50,928 bases of DNA, taken from Streptomyces huasconensis. Its GTDB lineage: Bacteria; Actinomycetota; Actinomycetes; Streptomycetales; Streptomycetaceae. The DNA is taken from positions 1-50,928 of the forward strand of contig RBWT01000035.1 of NCBI GenBank assembly GCA_004010275.1, read 5' to 3'. This document shows, piece by piece, positions 39,827-48,250 of the stretch. Each line of letters opens with the position of its first letter. Position 1 is the stretch's first letter. The notes beneath the pieces were generated by a model. The model was not told the DNA's origin. It searched no databases and saw nothing but the letters and a program-made list of their open reading frames with translations. The position numbers and the translations under genes were made by a program.

Positions 39827-40198
39827 TCAGACGTGGCCGGACTCGATGGCCGCCAGCTCGGCGCACGCCTCGGCGACGGTTGCATGGTTGTTCGCGAAGT
39901 CGTGGATCAGGCCGACGGCGTGGCACTCGCCGCTGCCGCTGCCGCTGCCGCTGCCGCTGCCGGTGGCGTCGCGGAGACGGCTGGCGAGGTCGGAGATGGG
40001 GGAATACTTCGCGGTTCGAGCCCCCGTCCTCCGGCTCCATTCCCTCGCCGGTGAGTGCTCGGTCGAGCATCCGGACGATGGGGCGGTCATCGGCGTCAAG
40101 GGTGATCTCGTGAGCGAAGCGGTGGAGGGCTCCACGCCGTCGGCGCCAGTGTCGACAGCCCACTCGGACAGGCGGGCCGTGGCCACGCGGAGGCGCAC
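39827..40198 (-). CDS. Hypothetical protein with Gly-Ser repeat, two frameshifts
   Basis: Reads RLRVATARLSEWAVDTGADGVE, then (one G missing at about 40130) LHRFAHEITLDADDRPIVRM and LDRALTGEGMEPEDGGS, then (indel near 40015) YSPISDLASRLRDATGSGSG and HAVGLIHDFANNHATVAEAC, ending AAIESGHV at 39827. About 125 residues when repaired. A hexanucleotide repeat encodes GSGSGSGSGS. Function unknown. Confidence 0.45.
   Translation of the reverse strand: MRLRVATARLSEWAVDTGADGVEPSTASLTRSPLTPMTAPSSGCSTEHSPAREWSRRTGARTAKYSPISDLASRLRDATGSGSGSGSGSGECHAVGLIHDFANNHATVAEACAELAAIESGHV
39929..39958. repeat. Hexanucleotide microsatellite (GCCGCT)x5
   Basis: Five perfect GCCGCT units, encoding Gly-Ser repeats on the minus strand. 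Copy-number change would be in frame. Confidence 0.8.
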
Positions 40199-40395
40199 GC
40201 CAGCATCACGTACGCCGCCATGCTCGACGCTCGTATCGAGAGCACGCGCACCCCCGACTGCGACGGACTCACCTCGGGCCGAAGCGGCGTACCGGAAGGC
40301 GACGCCTAAGATGGAGCGCCAGATCGCGAGCGTGCTGCAGGCGCGGTTCGAGGCGGGTGCGACAGCGCATCGACGTGAGGGCGGGGCCGGCGCCC

Positions 40396-40425
40396 GGTGG
40401 CAACCACCGCATCACTCAGCAGCAG
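40396..40425. other. Candidate right attachment site: remnant of agmatine deiminase 3' end
   Basis: GGTGGC followed by AACCACCGCATCACTCAGC and AGCAGC encodes GGNHRITQQQ. It resembles the GGGGIHCITQQQ end of the agmatine deiminase 8.4 kb upstream, and similarity starts abruptly at GGTGGC. With one missing C the frame would end QQQPKT and stop at TAA (40435-40437), as the native gene end might. Confidence 0.45.
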
Positions 40426-40452
40426 CGAAGACGTAAGCCAAGGAGCAGTGAC

Positions 40453-41061
40453 ATGGTCGGTCAGGTCCGCGCGCGGAAGAACGCCCCACCGCGTGAGGAC
40501 GTGCTGACCACGGCCATGGAGATGATCGCCGAGCGCGGCCTGGAGAAGCTGACCATGGCCGCGCTCGGCCGCGAGGTGGGCATGAGTTCCGGGCACCTCC
40601 TCTACTACTTCCGTACCAAGGACGAACTGCTGCTGCGCACCCTGGAGTGGAGCGAGGGCCGGCTCGGCATCGAGCGCGGCCGCCTCCTCGCCCGCCCCGG
40701 CACGGCCCGCGCCCGTCTGGACGCCTACGTCGAGCTGTACGTCCCCGACGGCCCCGGCGACCCCCACTGGACGCTCTGGCTGGAGGTCTGGAACCGCTCC
40801 CTCAACGCCGACGAGGAAAGCCGCGACCGGCAGGCCGCGATCGAGGGCGCCTGGCACCGTGACCTCGTGGCGCTGCTCGCCGAAGGCGTCTCGCGCGGCG
40901 AGTTCGGGCCGGTCGACCCCGACCGCTTCGCCGCCCGGCTGCGGGCGCTCCTCGACGGGTTCTCCATCCACGTGGCGATCGGGCTGCGCGGCACCGGCCG
41001 TGAGCAAGTCCTCACCCACGTACGGGAGTTCCTGGACGGCGCGCTCGCCTCGGGCGCGTAG
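40453..41061 (+). CDS. TetR-family regulator
   Basis: 202 residues with a good AAGGAG site ahead of the ATG. The helix-turn-helix is LTMAALGREVGMSSGHLLYYFRTKDELL (residues about 34-61); the C-terminal ligand domain resembles the BetI-like group (PHWTLWLEVWNRSLNADEES). It is the first chromosomal gene after the proposed right island end. Before insertion it would have lain directly behind agmatine deiminase, so I infer that it regulates the urease/agmatine genes, whose promoter holds TetR-like palindromes. Confidence 0.9.
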   Translation: MVGQVRARKNAPPREDVLTTAMEMIAERGLEKLTMAALGREVGMSSGHLLYYFRTKDELLLRTLEWSEGRLGIERGRLLARPGTARARLDAYVELYVPDGPGDPHWTLWLEVWNRSLNADEESRDRQAAIEGAWHRDLVALLAEGVSRGEFGPVDPDRFAARLRALLDGFSIHVAIGLRGTGREQVLTHVREFLDGALASGA

Positions 41062-41231
41062 GGGCGCCCCGGCGGCCCGTCTGGGTGACGTCGACCCAAG
41101 GGCGGCCGCAACGACATCGCGGCGCGCCACCCCTCCGTCAGCAAGGGCGCCACGGTCGTCGCCTTCGCGTCGGCGTCAGCCGGGCCAGTGCCGGGGGATA
41201 TTAACGAACGGGCCGGACGTCTTCTGCGCAC

Positions 41232-41256
41232 CCTGACCTGACCTGACCTGACCTGA
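41232..41256. repeat. Pentanucleotide tandem repeat (CCTGA)x5
   Basis: Five perfect CCTGA units in the long gap between the TetR gene and the cimA leader. Such a short repeat can vary by slippage. No coding role seen. Confidence 0.85.
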
Positions 41257-41427
41257 CCCGACCGGGAAGGGGAAGACCGAGCCCCTCGCACCGGAAGGGC
41301 CGCCAGGCCATCGGCCCGGCCCTGATCCGCAGCGCAGGCGAGGCGTCCGGCACGCCGACCGCATCGTGAGACGCGGCCGCGCGGCGGGCCGCGGCTGTGG
41401 CAGGCTGCGTCCGTGCTCTCGTTCGCC

Positions 41428-41463
41428 ATGATTATTGGCAGCAGGCGCGCCGGTCCGCAGTGA
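41428..41463 (+). CDS. cimA leader peptide MIIGSRRAGPQ
   Basis: An 11-residue ORF whose second and third codons are ATT ATT, two consecutive rare isoleucine codons in DNA where ATC dominates. It could also start five codons earlier at GTG. It precedes hairpin-forming sequence and a terminator, then citramalate synthase, whose product leads only to isoleucine. This supports isoleucine-specific attenuation. The rest of the gap 41062-41651 holds the CCTGA repeat and nothing else that I recognise. Confidence 0.7.
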   Translation: MIIGSRRAGPQ

Positions 41464-41519
41464 CCGTCTCGTACCCATCACGTACGGGCGGACACCGTCG
41501 TCCTCGACCCGCGCGCAGA

Positions 41520-41545
41520 CCTCTCGCACCCGCGAGGGGTTTTTT
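41520..41545 (+). terminator. cimA attenuator terminator
   Basis: CCTCTCGC (41520-41527) pairs with GCGAGGGG (41532-41539, one G-T pair), followed directly by six T residues. It lies between the leader peptide and cimA, mirroring the ilvB arrangement. Confidence 0.85.
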
Positions 41546-41651
41546 CGTTTCCCGGCCCAACTTCAGCCGGACGCGGAGCGCGCGGGATCATTGTGGGCGG
41601 TGGAGCCGGTCCTTCCGGTAGACCGAGATCCGACACAGGAGCCAGATCAGC

Positions 41652-43257
41652 ATGACGGAAACCAGCACTCCCGACGATGCCTTCCACGTCTTCGACACGA
41701 CGCTGCGCGACGGCGCCCAGCGCGAAGGCATCAACCTGACCGTCGCGGACAAGCTGACCATCGCCCGGCATCTGGACGACTTCGGCGTGGGCTTCATCGA
41801 GGGCGGCTGGCCCGGCGCCAACCCGCGCGACACCGAGTTCTTCGCGCGGGCCCAGCAGGAGATCACCTTCCGGCACGCCCAGCTCGTCGCGTTCGGCGCC
41901 ACCCGCCGCGCGGGCGCCAGGGCGGCCGACGACCCGCAGGTCAACGCCCTGCTGCACTCCGGTGCCCCCGTCATCACCCTGGTCGCCAAGTCCCACGACC
42001 GGCACGTCGAACTCGCCCTGCGCACCACCCTGGACGAGAACCTGGAGATGGTCCGCGACACCGTCTCCTACCTGCGCGAGCAGGGCCGCCGCGTCTTCGT
42101 CGACTGCGAACACTTCTTCGACGGCTACCGCGCCAACCCCGAGTACGCGAAGTCCGTCGTACGGGCCGCCGCCGAGGCGGGTGCCGACGTCGTCGTCCTG
42201 TGCGACACCAACGGCGGCATGCTCCCCGCCCAGGTCCAGGCCGTGCGTGGCCACCGTCGCCGCCGACACCGGCGCCCGCCTCGGCATCCACGCCCAGGAC
42301 GACACCGGCTGCGCGGTCGCCAACACCCTCGCCGCCGTCGACGCCGGCGCCACCCACGTGCAGTGCACGGCCAACGGCTACGGCGAGCGCGTCGGCAACG
42401 CCAACCTCTTCCCCGTCGTCGCCGCCCTGGAACTGAAGTACGGCAAGCGGGTCCTGCCCGAGGGCTCGCTGCGCGAGATGACCCGCGTCTCCCACGCCAT
42501 CGCCGAGGTCGTCAACCTCACGCCCTCCACGCATCAGCCGTACGTGGGTGTCTCGGCGTTCGCGCACAAGGCGGGCCTGCACGCCTCCGCGATCAAGGTC
42601 GACCCGGACCTCTACCAGCACATCGACCCGGACCTGGTCGGCAACCGCATCCGCATGCTCGTCTCCGACATGGCGGGCCGCGCCTCCATCGAGCTGAAGG
42701 GCAAGGAGCTCGGCGTCGACCTCGGCGACGACCGCGCGCTGGTCGGCCGGGTCGTGGAGCGCGTCAAGGAGCGCGAGCTCCAGGGCTACACGTACGAGGC
42801 CGCCGACGCCTCCTTCGAGCTGCTGCTGAGGGAGGAGGCCGAGGGCCGGGCCCGCCGCTACTTCCGCGTGGAGTCCTGGCGGGCGATCGTCGAGGACCGG
42901 CCCGACGGCACGCACGCCAACGAGGCGACCGTGAAACTGTGGGCCAAGGGGGAGCGCATCGTCGCCACGGCGGAGGGAAACGGCCCGGTCAACGCCCTCG
43001 ACCGGGCGCTGCGGGTCGGCCTGGAGCGGATCTACCCGCAGCTCGCGAAGCTGGAGCTGGTGGACTACAAGGTCCGCATCCTGGAGGGCAAGCACGGCAC
43101 GTCGTCCACCACGCGCGTGCTGATCTCGACGTCGGACGGCGTGGGGGAGTGGTCGACCGTGGGCGTCGCGGAGAACGTCATCGCCGCGTCGTGGGGCGCG
43201 CTGGAGGACGCGTACACGTACGGTCTGCTGCGCGCCGGCGTCGAGCCGTCCGAGTAA
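41652..43257 (+). CDS. cimA: (R)-citramalate synthase, one frameshift
   Basis: Condenses pyruvate and acetyl-CoA to citramalate, the threonine-independent route to 2-oxobutyrate and isoleucine. The N-terminal barrel begins FDTTLRDGAQREGINLT and contains FVDCEHFFDGYRANPEYA and VVVLCDTNGGMLP. Near 42247 one extra C (GTGCGTGGCC for GTGGTGGCC) shifts the frame. The rest is intact: LGIHAQDDTGCAVANTLAAV (metal His), GNANLFPVV, and a C-terminal regulatory domain (AEGNGPVNALDRALR ... STSDGVGEWSTVGVAENVI). About 534 residues. FDTTLRDGAQ and overall form favour CimA over 2-isopropylmalate synthase, although the two families are related. Confidence 0.88.
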
Positions 43258-43371
43258 CTCCTCGCCTCCGGGGAACCCCTACCCCCGGGAAAGCCCTGCC
43301 CCGGGCAACCCTCGCCCCCCGGGTAACCCCCCGAACCTCCGCGGGCGGCCCCCCTGGGTTACGTTCGAAGT

Positions 43372-44736
43372 ATGAGGAATCGGACGAAGCGGTTCAGTGT
43401 GGGGCTTTCCGGGCTGATGCTCGCCCTGGGCGCCGCGTCCTTCACGGCGGCTCCCGGGGCCTCGGCCGTCTCCAGCACCTCGGACGTGGCCGAGGCGTGG
43501 CAGAAAGATCCGGTGTACGTCGATCCCGCGGCGTCGGACCAGCTGTCCGACTCCCAGGCCGACGCCCTCGCCCAGAAGATCGAGGACGCGGACAAGCCGG
43601 TGTTCGTGGCCGTGCTGCCGCAGGACTTCCCGCGGCAGGACATCTTCCAGAAGCTGCGGACCGAGACGGGCGTCACCGGCGTGTACGCGGTCCGGCTCGG
43701 CGACGGCTTCGACGCCAGGGCCGACCGGTCGGTGCTGACGGGCAACGCCGTCACCAACCTCGTCTCGCTGGTCCGGGGCCAGGACACGAACACGCAGCTC
43801 AACGAATTCGTCGACGAGGCGATCGCGCAGGCCAGGGGCGACGCCCCGCGGTCCTGGAGCGGCGGCCCCGTGGGCGAAGGCGTCTCGGTGGGCACCCTGG
43901 CCGGGGTCGGCGTGGTCATCGTGGCCGGTGGCGTGGGCGCGTACGCCGTGATCCGGCGCAAGAAGCGGCGCCACGAGGAGGCGCAGCGCGAGGCGCTGCG
44001 CAAACTGTCCGTCGTCGTCGACGAGGACATCACCGCGTTCGGCGAGGAACTGGACCGGCTCGACTTCCACCCCGCCGAGCCCGGGGCGGACGATGCGATG
44101 CGCGCCGACTACGAACACGCGCTCGACGCGTACGAGAAGGCGAAGTCGTACATGGCGGCCGCGGCGCACCCCGAGGACGTACGCGGGGTGACCCAGGCCC
44201 TGGAGGACGGACGCTTCTCCCTGGCGCTGCTCGCCGCCGGCGCGGAGGGCCGCCCGCTGCCGGAGCGCCGGGCCCCCTGCTTCTTCGACCCCCGGCACGG
44301 CCCCTCGGTCCAGGACGCGACGTGGGCTCCGCCCGGCGGCGCGCGGCGCGAGGTCCCGGTCTGCGCGGCCGACGCGGCACGCCTGGCGGACGGACAGGAC
44401 CCGATGGTGCGCACGGTGGACACGGACGCGGGAGAGCGGCGCCCCTACTGGGAGGCCGGTCCGGCCTACGGCCCGTGGGCGGGCGGGTACTTCGGCGGAG
44501 GCATCCTGCCGGGCCTGCTCATCGGCACGATGCTCGGCGGGATGATGACGGGCCCCGCGTACGCGGCGGACTACGGCTACGGATACGGCGACGCCGGTGG
44601 CGGCTATGAGGGCGGCGACCAGTCCGGCGCGGACTTCGATCCCGGGGACTTCGGCGGCGGCTTCGGCGGAGGCGGTGACTTCGGGGGCGGCGGCGACTTC
44701 GGGGGCGGCGGTGACTTCGGCGGAGGCAACTTCTGA
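43372..44736 (+). CDS. Exported, membrane-anchored protein with Gly-rich tail
   Basis: 454 residues. The signal peptide is MRNRTKRFSVGLSGLMLALG with cleavage near GASA. An extracytoplasmic domain of about 130 residues (DPVYVDPAASDQLS, KPVFVAVLPQDF) resembles TPM-like domains. A transmembrane segment follows (VSVGTLAGVGVVIVAGGVGA), then a basic charged helical region, a cytoplasmic part and a hydrophobic GGGILPGLLIGTMLGGMM stretch. The tail has three near-identical GGGGDF units encoded by tandem 18-base repeats. Conserved in Streptomyces at this place, as I recall; role unknown. Confidence 0.8.
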   Translation: MRNRTKRFSVGLSGLMLALGAASFTAAPGASAVSSTSDVAEAWQKDPVYVDPAASDQLSDSQADALAQKIEDADKPVFVAVLPQDFPRQDIFQKLRTETGVTGVYAVRLGDGFDARADRSVLTGNAVTNLVSLVRGQDTNTQLNEFVDEAIAQARGDAPRSWSGGPVGEGVSVGTLAGVGVVIVAGGVGAYAVIRRKKRRHEEAQREALRKLSVVVDEDITAFGEELDRLDFHPAEPGADDAMRADYEHALDAYEKAKSYMAAAAHPEDVRGVTQALEDGRFSLALLAAGAEGRPLPERRAPCFFDPRHGPSVQDATWAPPGGARREVPVCAADAARLADGQDPMVRTVDTDAGERRPYWEAGPAYGPWAGGYFGGGILPGLLIGTMLGGMMTGPAYAADYGYGYGDAGGGYEGGDQSGADFDPGDFGGGFGGGGDFGGGGDFGGGGDFGGGNF

Positions 44737-44779
44737 CCTTGCATGACGGCCGAGGCCCGGCACTTGACCCCCGTACATT

Positions 44780-44801
44780 CGAGACGATACGGTCCGTCTC
44801 G
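44780..44801. promoter_or_regulatory. Palindrome upstream of the alpha/beta hydrolase
   Basis: CGAGACG (44780-44786) and CGTCTCG (44795-44801) are perfect inverted seven-mers with an eight-base centre, in the promoter region about 55 bases before the hydrolase start. A TetR-type operator is likely, but no adjacent regulator gene is present. Confidence 0.5.
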
Positions 44802-44854
44802 TAAAGTGGCCGCCCGGAATCGAGGTGCGGTCCTGTCGTACGGGAGGGTGGCTC

Positions 44855-45763
44855 ATGAAGCATGCCGACGAGCGGGTGCGGGAGCAGTACGTCGAGGTCG
44901 CACCGGGAGTGCGGCTGTGGACCGAGCGGCGCGGGCCGGCCGACGCCCCGGCGCTGCTCCTGGTCATGGGGGCCCAGGCCTCCGGGATCGGCTGGCCGGA
45001 GCCGCTGGTGGACGCGCTCGCCGAGCACCACCACGTCATCCGCTACGACCACCGCGACACGGGCAGGTCGAGTCACTCCTTCGACGAGCAGCCGTACCGT
45101 GTCACGGACCTGGCACAGGATGTCATCGCGGTCCTGGACGGCCTCGGGGTCGAGCGGGCGCACCTCGTCGGGCTGTCGCTGGGCGGCATGCTCACCCAGC
45201 TGGTGCTGGCCGACCATCCCGAACGGGTGCTGAGCGCCACCCTGTTGGGCACGTGCGCGCTGAGCGAGACGCCCTACGTGCGGCCGGACGGTACGCGCGT
45301 ACCCGTCGCGGAGCTGCCCGGCATCGCGCCGGAAGTGCTCGAGCTGTGGGCGCACCCGGTCGAGGACCACGGCCCGGCGGCCGAACTGGACCGGCGGGTG
45401 GAGCACTGGCGTGTGCTGGGCGGTAACCAACTCCCCTTCGACGAGGCGTACTTCAGGGAACTGGAGCGGCGCGTCATCGAGCACGCCGGTACCTACGCGG
45501 TCTCGACCGCGCACGGCCGCGCCGACGACTCCGGCATGCTGCGCACCGCCGAACTGGCCCGGAACTCGGTCCCGACCCTCGTCGTCTCGGCCCCTGGCGA
45601 GCCGGTCTTCCCGCCCCCGCACCCCCAGCACCTGGCCCAAGTCGTCGCGTGCGCCCGGCTGGTGGAGATACCGGGCATGGGGCACGCCCTGCCCCCGGCC
45701 GTGCTCGGACCGCTCGCGGAGGCGATCCTGGGGCACACGGCGGGCGGGCGGCGGGAGGGGTAA
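44855..45763 (+). CDS. Alpha/beta hydrolase
   Basis: 302-residue serine hydrolase. The nucleophile elbow is GLSLGGML near residue 110 and the catalytic His lies in PGMGHALPP near the C-terminus. The oxyanion region is LLVMGAQASGIGWP, a form common in Streptomyces hydrolases near anthracycline-type esterases. The ATG at 44855 follows GGGAGGG. It is preceded by a palindrome suggesting repressor control. It converges with the YceI gene, with three bases between stops. Substrate unknown. Confidence 0.88.
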   Translation: MKHADERVREQYVEVAPGVRLWTERRGPADAPALLLVMGAQASGIGWPEPLVDALAEHHHVIRYDHRDTGRSSHSFDEQPYRVTDLAQDVIAVLDGLGVERAHLVGLSLGGMLTQLVLADHPERVLSATLLGTCALSETPYVRPDGTRVPVAELPGIAPEVLELWAHPVEDHGPAAELDRRVEHWRVLGGNQLPFDEAYFRELERRVIEHAGTYAVSTAHGRADDSGMLRTAELARNSVPTLVVSAPGEPVFPPPHPQHLAQVVACARLVEIPGMGHALPPAVLGPLAEAILGHTAGGRREG

Positions 45764-45766
45764 GGC

Positions 45767-46387
45767 TCAGGAGGCGGCCTTGATCGCCGAGATGTCGAAG
45801 TTCAGCTTGATCTTGTCGGAGACGAGCACGCCGCCGGTCTCCAGCGCGGCGTTCCAGGTGAGACCCCACTGGGAACGCAGGATCTCGGCCTTGCCCTCGA
45901 AGCCGACGCGCTCGTTGCCGAACGGGTCCTTGGCCGAGCCGTTGAACTCCAGGTCGACGGAGAGCGGCCTCGTCGTGCCGAGGATCGTCAGCTCGCCGGT
46001 GACGCGGTAGTCGTCGCCACCGAGGGCCTCCGCCTTGGTGGTGCGGAAGGTCATCTCCGGGAACTCCTCGGTCTTGAAGAAGTCCGCGCTCTTCAGGTGA
46101 CCGTCCCGGTCGGCGTTGCCGGTGTCGATGCTGTCCATCCGTACGTCGATGGAGGCCGTCGAGCGGGACGGGTCGGTGCCGTCCAGGTGCAGCGTGCCCG
46201 AGACGTCGCGGAAGGACCCCTTGACGTTCGTGACCATGGCGTGGCGGGCGACGAAGCCGATGGTCGAGTGGGAGGGGTCGATCGTGTAGTCGCCGGTCAG
46301 CGCGGCGAGCGCCGGGTCGATCGCGGCGGGCGCGGGCGCGGGGGCGGTGACGGTGGTGGTGTCGTTCTTGCGGCCGAAGAGACCCAT
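45767..46387 (-). CDS. YceI-family lipid-binding-like protein
   Basis: 206 residues, the eight-stranded YceI barrel that binds isoprenoid-like molecules in studied members. It shows GDYTIDPSHSTIGFVARHAMV, VKGSFRDVSGTL, DRDGHLKSADFF, ... FPEMTF, LTILGTTRPLSVDLEF and SQWGLTWN in family order. No signal peptide: the start MGLFGRKNDTTTV is hydrophilic, so it is probably cytoplasmic as in many actinobacterial homologues. AAGGAG lies ahead of the ATG. It is divergent from the ribbon-helix-helix gene across a repeat array. Confidence 0.9.
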   Translation of the reverse strand: MGLFGRKNDTTTVTAPAPAPAAIDPALAALTGDYTIDPSHSTIGFVARHAMVTNVKGSFRDVSGTLHLDGTDPSRSTASIDVRMDSIDTGNADRDGHLKSADFFKTEEFPEMTFRTTKAEALGGDDYRVTGELTILGTTRPLSVDLEFNGSAKDPFGNERVGFEGKAEILRSQWGLTWNAALETGGVLVSDKIKLNFDISAIKAAS

Positions 46388-46500
46388 GGCGTGCTCCTTG
46401 GGGGACGAGCTTCACTGGGAAGCTTCTGTTGAAGGTTCAACGAAATTCAAGGTAGCGCGATTCGGTTCAGCTTTCAACTTTTTTCTGGCTCTGGGGTCCC

Positions 46501-46603
46501 TCGTGGCGCCGCGTGGCATCTCATGGCGCCGCGTGGCGCCTCGTGGCACTCCATGGTGCGACTGGCACTTGCGATGGCACCACGATGGTGCCATTATGGC
46601 GTC
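46501..46603 (+). promoter_or_regulatory. Helically phased TGGCGCC-type repeat array
   Basis: TGG-heptamers (TGGCGCC, TGGCATC, TGGCACT, TGGTGCC and relatives) start at 46504, 46514, 46524, 46534, 46544, 46554, 46563, 46575, 46586 and 46597. That is ten copies at 9-12 base steps, the first six at exactly ten. The eighth and ninth form a palindrome, TGGCACCA-CGA-TGGTGCCA (46575-46593). The array ends at the start codon of a ribbon-helix-helix protein gene. Confidence 0.75.
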
Positions 46604-47145
46604 ATGAACCTCACGCAGTACGTCGACCAGCTCCGGCAGGAGCTCGCGGTGGCCGCCGAGGCCGGGGGCGAAGAGGCCCGGGCCCTGGCCGAGCGCCTCA
46701 CCGCCCCGCTCGAATCGGCGGCACGGCTCACCCTGCTGAACGCCCTGTCCGCCGCCGCCGAAGAGATCACCAGCGATCTCGCGCCGGGCTCGGTGGACGT
46801 GCGACTGCGCGGTCTCGACCCCGAGTTCGTGGTGACGCCCCCGCCGTCCGCGGAGCCGTTCGACGCCGAGGCGGAGTACGCGGCGCTGATGGCCGTGAAG
46901 CCGCCCGCGCCCCCCGCTCCCGAGGTCCCGGACGAGGGCGGCACCGCCCGCATCAACCTCCGCCTCCCGGCCCACGTGAAGGCCCGCGTGGAGGAGGCCG
47001 CGAGCCGTGACGGCCTCTCGGTCAACGCCTGGCTGGTCCGCGCCGTCTCCGCGGCCCTGGGCCAGCCGGGCGGCGGGCCGGGCGCTACCGGCGCCGCCGC
47101 GAGGCCCGCGGCTTCGGCGGCGGCTTCACGGGCTGGGTGCGCTGA
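46604..47145 (+). CDS. Ribbon-helix-helix DNA-binding protein, 3' frameshift
   Basis: About 180 residues. A helical N-terminal region (MNLTQYVDQLRQELAVAAEA ... LLNALSAAAEEITSDL) and a Pro-rich linker lead to a C-terminal ribbon-helix-helix domain (TARINLRLPAHVKARVEEAA, then GLSVNAWLVRAVSAAL) as in HicB/CopG-type regulators. An indel near 47085 shifts the frame; the repaired tail reads RRRREARGFGGGFTGWVR and stops at 47145. The ATG has no Shine-Dalgarno sequence because repeats run right up to it, so the mRNA may be leaderless. No toxin gene is adjacent. It is followed by the DUF4097 and ABC genes. Confidence 0.8.
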
Positions 47146-47250
47146 CCGGCCGGCTCCACCCGGGGCCGCCGGCGCCACGACCTCACCGCTGCTGCACCAC
47201 ACCGACATCGAGCCCCCTGGGGCTCGTCGAGCCACCAGGACGGGACAGCC

Positions 47251-48066
47251 ATGCCTTCTTTCGACACCCCCGAGCCCATCACCGCCACCCTCTCCATCGA
47301 GTCCGGCACCTTCCGCGTCACCGCGGGGGACGGCGCCTCCACCGTCGTCGACGTACGCCCCAACAGTGCGGACCGGGAGGCGGACGTCCGGGCCGCCGAG
47401 CGCACCCGCGTCGAGTTCGCGAACGGAAAACTTCTGGTCAAGGGGGTCAAGGAGCGGTCACCGTTCGCCAAGGGCTCCTCGGTCGACGTGGAGATCACGC
47501 TGCCGGCCGGCTCCGAGGTGCGGGCCACCGCCGCGATGGCGCACTTCTCCGCCAAGGGCCGCCTCGGCGACTGCGAGGTCAAGACGTCCGCGGGTGACAT
47601 CCAGCTGGAGCAGGCGGGCACCCTGCGGCTGACCACGGGCTACGGCGACATCTCCGTGGGCCGCGCGAACGGCGAGGCGCACGCCACCACGGGCTCCGGA
47701 GAGCTCCGGCTCGCGGAGGTCAAGGGTGCCGCGACGGTCAAGAACTCCAACGGCGTCACCGACCTCGGCGAGATCGAGGGCGAGCTGTCGGTCAAGGCGG
47801 CCAACGGCTCCGTCACCGTCGAGCGCGCGGCGGCCGACGTGACGGTGAAGACCGCCAACGGTGCCATCCGCATCGGCGAGTTGGCGTGCGGCACCGCTGT
47901 CCTGGAGACGGCCGCGGGCCAGGTCGAGTTCGGCGTACGCGAGGGCACGGCTGCCTGGCTCGACGTGCGGACGCGCGCGGGAGTGGTGCGCAACGCCCTG
48001 GAGGAGTCCGAGCCGCCGACCGAGCCCGCGGACACGCTCAAGGTGCGGCCGCACCGGAATGGGTGA
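47251..48066 (+). CDS. DUF4097-family beta-strand repeat protein
   Basis: 271 residues made of short repeated beta strands forming a right-handed coil (VKTSAGDIQLEQAGTLRLTT, GYGDISVGRANGEAHATTGS, and VKAANGSVTVERAAADVTVK). The repeated G-D/S-I/V-x-V pattern is typical of DUF4097 putative adhesin-like proteins. No signal peptide or membrane segment, so it is probably cytoplasmic. Genes of this family often lie next to transporters, as here. The molecular role of the family is not known to me. Confidence 0.85.
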   Translation: MPSFDTPEPITATLSIESGTFRVTAGDGASTVVDVRPNSADREADVRAAERTRVEFANGKLLVKGVKERSPFAKGSSVDVEITLPAGSEVRATAAMAHFSAKGRLGDCEVKTSAGDIQLEQAGTLRLTTGYGDISVGRANGEAHATTGSGELRLAEVKGAATVKNSNGVTDLGEIEGELSVKAANGSVTVERAAADVTVKTANGAIRIGELACGTAVLETAAGQVEFGVREGTAAWLDVRTRAGVVRNALEESEPPTEPADTLKVRPHRNG

Positions 48067-48170
48067 CATCGCCATCCACCGGGCCTGAGCTCCCGGGCTC
48101 CTCATCGCGGGGCCCGGCGTCTCCCTCGCCCCGCGTCTCCCCGGAGCCACTGCCGAACCGCTACCGGACG

Positions 48171-48250
48171 AACCAGTACCGGCCCAACCAGTACCGCACC
48201 ACTGCGCACCACTGCCGGACGACACCGGACCAGTACGTCCCTCATTTCGA
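48171..48250. promoter_or_regulatory. Repeats upstream of the ABC exporter genes
   Basis: AACCAGTACCG occurs at 48171-48181 and 48186-48196, 15 bases apart, with a degenerate copy GACCAGTACG at 48228-48237. The last copy also forms an imperfect inverted repeat with ACTGGTGTCCGG at about 48251-48262. Possible operator for the exporter operon. Confidence 0.4.

Noticed and set aside
40013..40044. tRNA-like 3' end (GGTTCGAGCCCCCG ... CTCCA)
   Set aside because: No matching acceptor strand, anticodon arm or D arm upstream. The stretch is explained by the minus-strand hypothetical gene.
31988..40440. Complete integrative conjugative element or prophage
   Set aside because: No integrase, replication, transfer or structural genes can be recognised, only an excisionase-like protein and accessory genes.
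41232..41256. CCTGA tandem repeat as a CRISPR-like or iteron array
   Set aside because: Five-base units without spacers; a simple microsatellite.
41652..44609. A 985-residue frame continuing cimA into the next gene
   Set aside because: Artefact of the indel near 42247. The true cimA C-terminus is in another frame and ends at 43257.
46604..47145. Toxin-antitoxin pair based on the HicB-like domain
   Set aside because: No toxin-sized partner gene is adjacent; the following gene is a DUF4097 protein.
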